A program made the position numbers and the translations under genes. From positions 1-16,037 of the forward strand of contig CALANM010000159.1 in the NCBI GenBank assembly GCA_937926065.1: 16,037 bases of DNA. The letters are read 5' to 3'. The notes under the pieces are model-generated. The model did not search any database, had not been told where the DNA came from, and saw nothing but the letters and a program-made list of their open reading frames with translations. This DNA comes from an uncultured Microbacterium sp. (GTDB taxonomy: Bacteria; Actinomycetota; Actinomycetes; Actinomycetales; Microbacteriaceae). Below, piece by piece: positions 15,049-16,037 of this stretch (position 1 is its first letter; each line of letters begins with the position of its first letter).

Positions 15049-15366
15049 ATGGCGGCTTACCGTTCCGGCGTTCCCGAGAATTGGTTCGTCGATCCGGTCA
15101 ACCTCGGGGTGCCCGGTGTCCGCCGGCCCGCGGAGAGCGAAGACAGCGCGCTCGCATGGCAGACCGATGCTCTGTGTGCCCAGACCGATCCTGAGGCGTT
15201 CTTCCCCGAGAAGGGCGGGTCCACCCGCGACGCCAAGCGCATCTGCACCTCGTGCGATGTGCGCAGCGAATGCCTCGAGTACGCGCTCCAGAACGACGAG
15301 CGCTTCGGAATCTGGGGCGGCCTGAGCGAGCGCGAGCGTCGCAAGCTCAAGCGCCGGGCGAGCTGA
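15049..15366 (+). CDS. WhiB-family iron-sulfur transcriptional regulator (WhiB/WhiB2/WhmD-like)
   Basis: Small actinobacterial regulator of 105 residues that binds a [4Fe-4S] cluster through four cysteines, here C43, C66, C69 and C75 (CX22CX2CX5C). The turn GIWGGLSERERRKLKRR (87-103) gives the beta-turn and the basic DNA-binding tail. The stretch CAQTDPEAFFPEKGGSTR (43-60) closely matches my recollection of the WhiB2/WhmD branch, which controls septation and cell division in Streptomyces and Mycobacterium. ATG 15049 has GGGAGAG about 5 bases upstream and follows a good promoter. The N-terminal 35 residues are variable. Its place next to manA recalls the mycobacterial whiB2 neighbourhood. There is no direct sign that it controls the polymer block. 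Confidence 0.93.
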   Translation: MAAYRSGVPENWFVDPVNLGVPGVRRPAESEDSALAWQTDALCAQTDPEAFFPEKGGSTRDAKRICTSCDVRSECLEYALQNDERFGIWGGLSERERRKLKRRAS

Positions 15367-15404
15367 CGGCCGCGGCCCACGGGCGACGTTTCGCGGAATC
15401 GCGG

Positions 15405-15422
15405 GCGACCTCCCGGGGTCGC
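15405..15422 (+). terminator. Weak hairpin after the whiB-type gene
   Basis: GCGACC and GGTCGC pair perfectly around the loop TCCCGG, 39 bases after the stop codon. No T run follows, so it may be a poor or factor-assisted terminator, or a chance repeat in GC-rich DNA. Confidence 0.25.
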
Positions 15423-15435
15423 GCCGCTTGCCGCC

Positions 15436-15441
15436 TAGGCT
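15436..15441 (+). promoter_or_regulatory. Candidate leaderless -10 box for the glycosyltransferase gene
   Basis: TAGGCT lies 9 bases before ATG 15451. The 17 bases GCCTAGGCTGACGGGGT match those before manA except at one position. This supports an independent, near-leaderless transcript. Confidence 0.45.
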
Positions 15442-15450
15442 GACGGGGTC

Positions 15451-16037
15451 ATGCCCTCCCGAGTTCACGCGCTGTTGGTCGTGCGCCCCGAAGGACGCGC
15501 CGCCCCCGACATCCACCTCCGCCGCACGCTGGCCGCGCTGGCTGCGCAGTCCCGTCCGGTCGATGCGCTGACGATCGTCGTCTGCGGACACGACCGCCGC
15601 ATCAAGGAGATCGTGGCATCGTCGGGCGCCGAGGGCGTCATCTCGACGAGCCGCGGCACCAGCTACGCCGAGGCGCTCCGCATGGCGACGCACCGGCTCG
15701 ACGGCGACGCCGTGTGGCTGCTCGCGCAGGACACCGCGCCCGAGCCGCACGCCCTCGCCGCCCTGTCGGCCGCGCTCGAGACGGCGCCGTCGGTCGCCGT
15801 GGCTGCGCCCAAGCTCGTCCGATGGGACGACCGCACGCACATCGTGTCCCTCGGCGTCACGATGACCCGCTTCGGCCGCACGGTCGGCATCGCCGACGGC
15901 GAACACGACCAGGGACAGCACGATGCCCGCGAGGACGTGCTGGGCTCCGACGTGCGCGGCGTGCTCGTGCGCGCCGAGGTCTGGCGCGAGCTCGGCGGGC
16001 TGGATCCCGCGCTCGGCGGAGCCGACGAAGGTCTTGA
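15451..16037 (+). CDS. Family 2 glycosyltransferase, 3' end outside window
   Basis: The first 195 residues of a GT-A fold glycosyltransferase are present; the rest runs off the window. The pattern is that of GT2 enzymes: an opening strand VHALLVVRPEGR (5-16), LRRTLAALAAQSRPVDALTIV (two parts, 23-43), the sugar-nucleotide region WLLAQDTAPEPHALAAL (89-105), where D94 stands in the place of the usual DxD-type acidic motif, and GVLVRAEVWRELGGLDP (170-186) followed by an acidic ADEGL. ATG 15451 is placed 9 bases after the TAGGCT box; no strong ribosome binding site is seen, fitting a leaderless start. Proteins of this type in actinobacteria are often large and membrane-associated, so more domains probably follow. 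Its sugar and acceptor are unknown; a role in wall glycan synthesis is inferred from family and location. Confidence 0.85.
   Translation, partial: MPSRVHALLVVRPEGRAAPDIHLRRTLAALAAQSRPVDALTIVVCGHDRRIKEIVASSGAEGVISTSRGTSYAEALRMATHRLDGDAVWLLAQDTAPEPHALAALSAALETAPSVAVAAPKLVRWDDRTHIVSLGVTMTRFGRTVGIADGEHDQGQHDAREDVLGSDVRGVLVRAEVWRELGGLDPALGGADEGL

Noticed and set aside
14638..15921. Long minus-strand reading frame of 427 codons opposite manA, the whiB-type gene and the glycosyltransferase
   Set aside because: It spans three well-supported genes and two promoters on the other strand; it is a GC-content artefact.
1..16037. Search for CRISPR arrays, insertion sequences, attachment sites, tRNA and rRNA
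   Set aside because: No spaced direct repeats, transposase motifs, terminal repeats or tRNA-like sequences were recognised by eye.

Overview
The window is GC-rich (roughly 70 %), uses many GTG starts, and carries a WhiB-family regulator. It also has several TAnnnT boxes placed just upstream of start codons, as in leaderless actinobacterial mRNAs. Together this points to a high-GC actinobacterium; a member of the Microbacteriaceae such as Microbacterium is my best guess from gene content and style, not from any database comparison.

Layout. Positions 1-13689 hold ten genes, all on the minus strand, so they read from right to left. In order of transcription they are: two overlapping polytopic Wzy/O-antigen-ligase-like membrane proteins (13689-12289 and 12292-10991); a protein with two CDP-glycerol glycerophosphotransferase (TagF-type) modules (10858-8480); a LytR-CpsA-Psr (LCP) cell-wall ligase (8411-7374); a fused IspD-type cytidylyltransferase plus short-chain reductase like Haemophilus Bcs1 (7288-5882); a polysaccharide pyruvyl transferase family protein (5853-4639); a degenerate glycerophosphotransferase-like protein (4642-3524); a single-module TagF-type transferase with an extra N-terminal domain (3421-1679); a stand-alone TarI/IspD-type cytidylyltransferase (1682-969); and a membrane O-acyltransferase cut by the window edge (921-1). 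Three junctions are 4-base ATGA overlaps, a sign of coupled translation. The longer gaps (68-132 bases) hold candidate -10 boxes, hairpins and ribosome binding sites.

At 13689/13730 the strand flips across a 40-base divergent promoter region. On the plus strand follow mannose-6-phosphate isomerase (manA, 13730-14878), a WhiB-type iron-sulfur regulator (15049-15366) behind a good sigma-A-like promoter, and the start of a family 2 glycosyltransferase (15451 to the window end).

How the genes fit together. The minus-strand block looks like a locus for an alditol-phosphate-containing cell-wall polymer (teichoic-acid-like). The Bcs1-like enzyme would make ribitol 5-phosphate and CDP-ribitol. The second cytidylyltransferase may make another CDP-alditol. 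The TagF-type enzymes would transfer alditol phosphates, the Wzy-like proteins would polymerise or ligate lipid-linked units, the pyruvyl transferase and acyltransferase would decorate the chain, and the LCP protein would attach it to peptidoglycan. Functions come from motifs I can read; polymer chemistry and acceptor specificities are inference. No mobile element, CRISPR array, tRNA or rRNA was seen.
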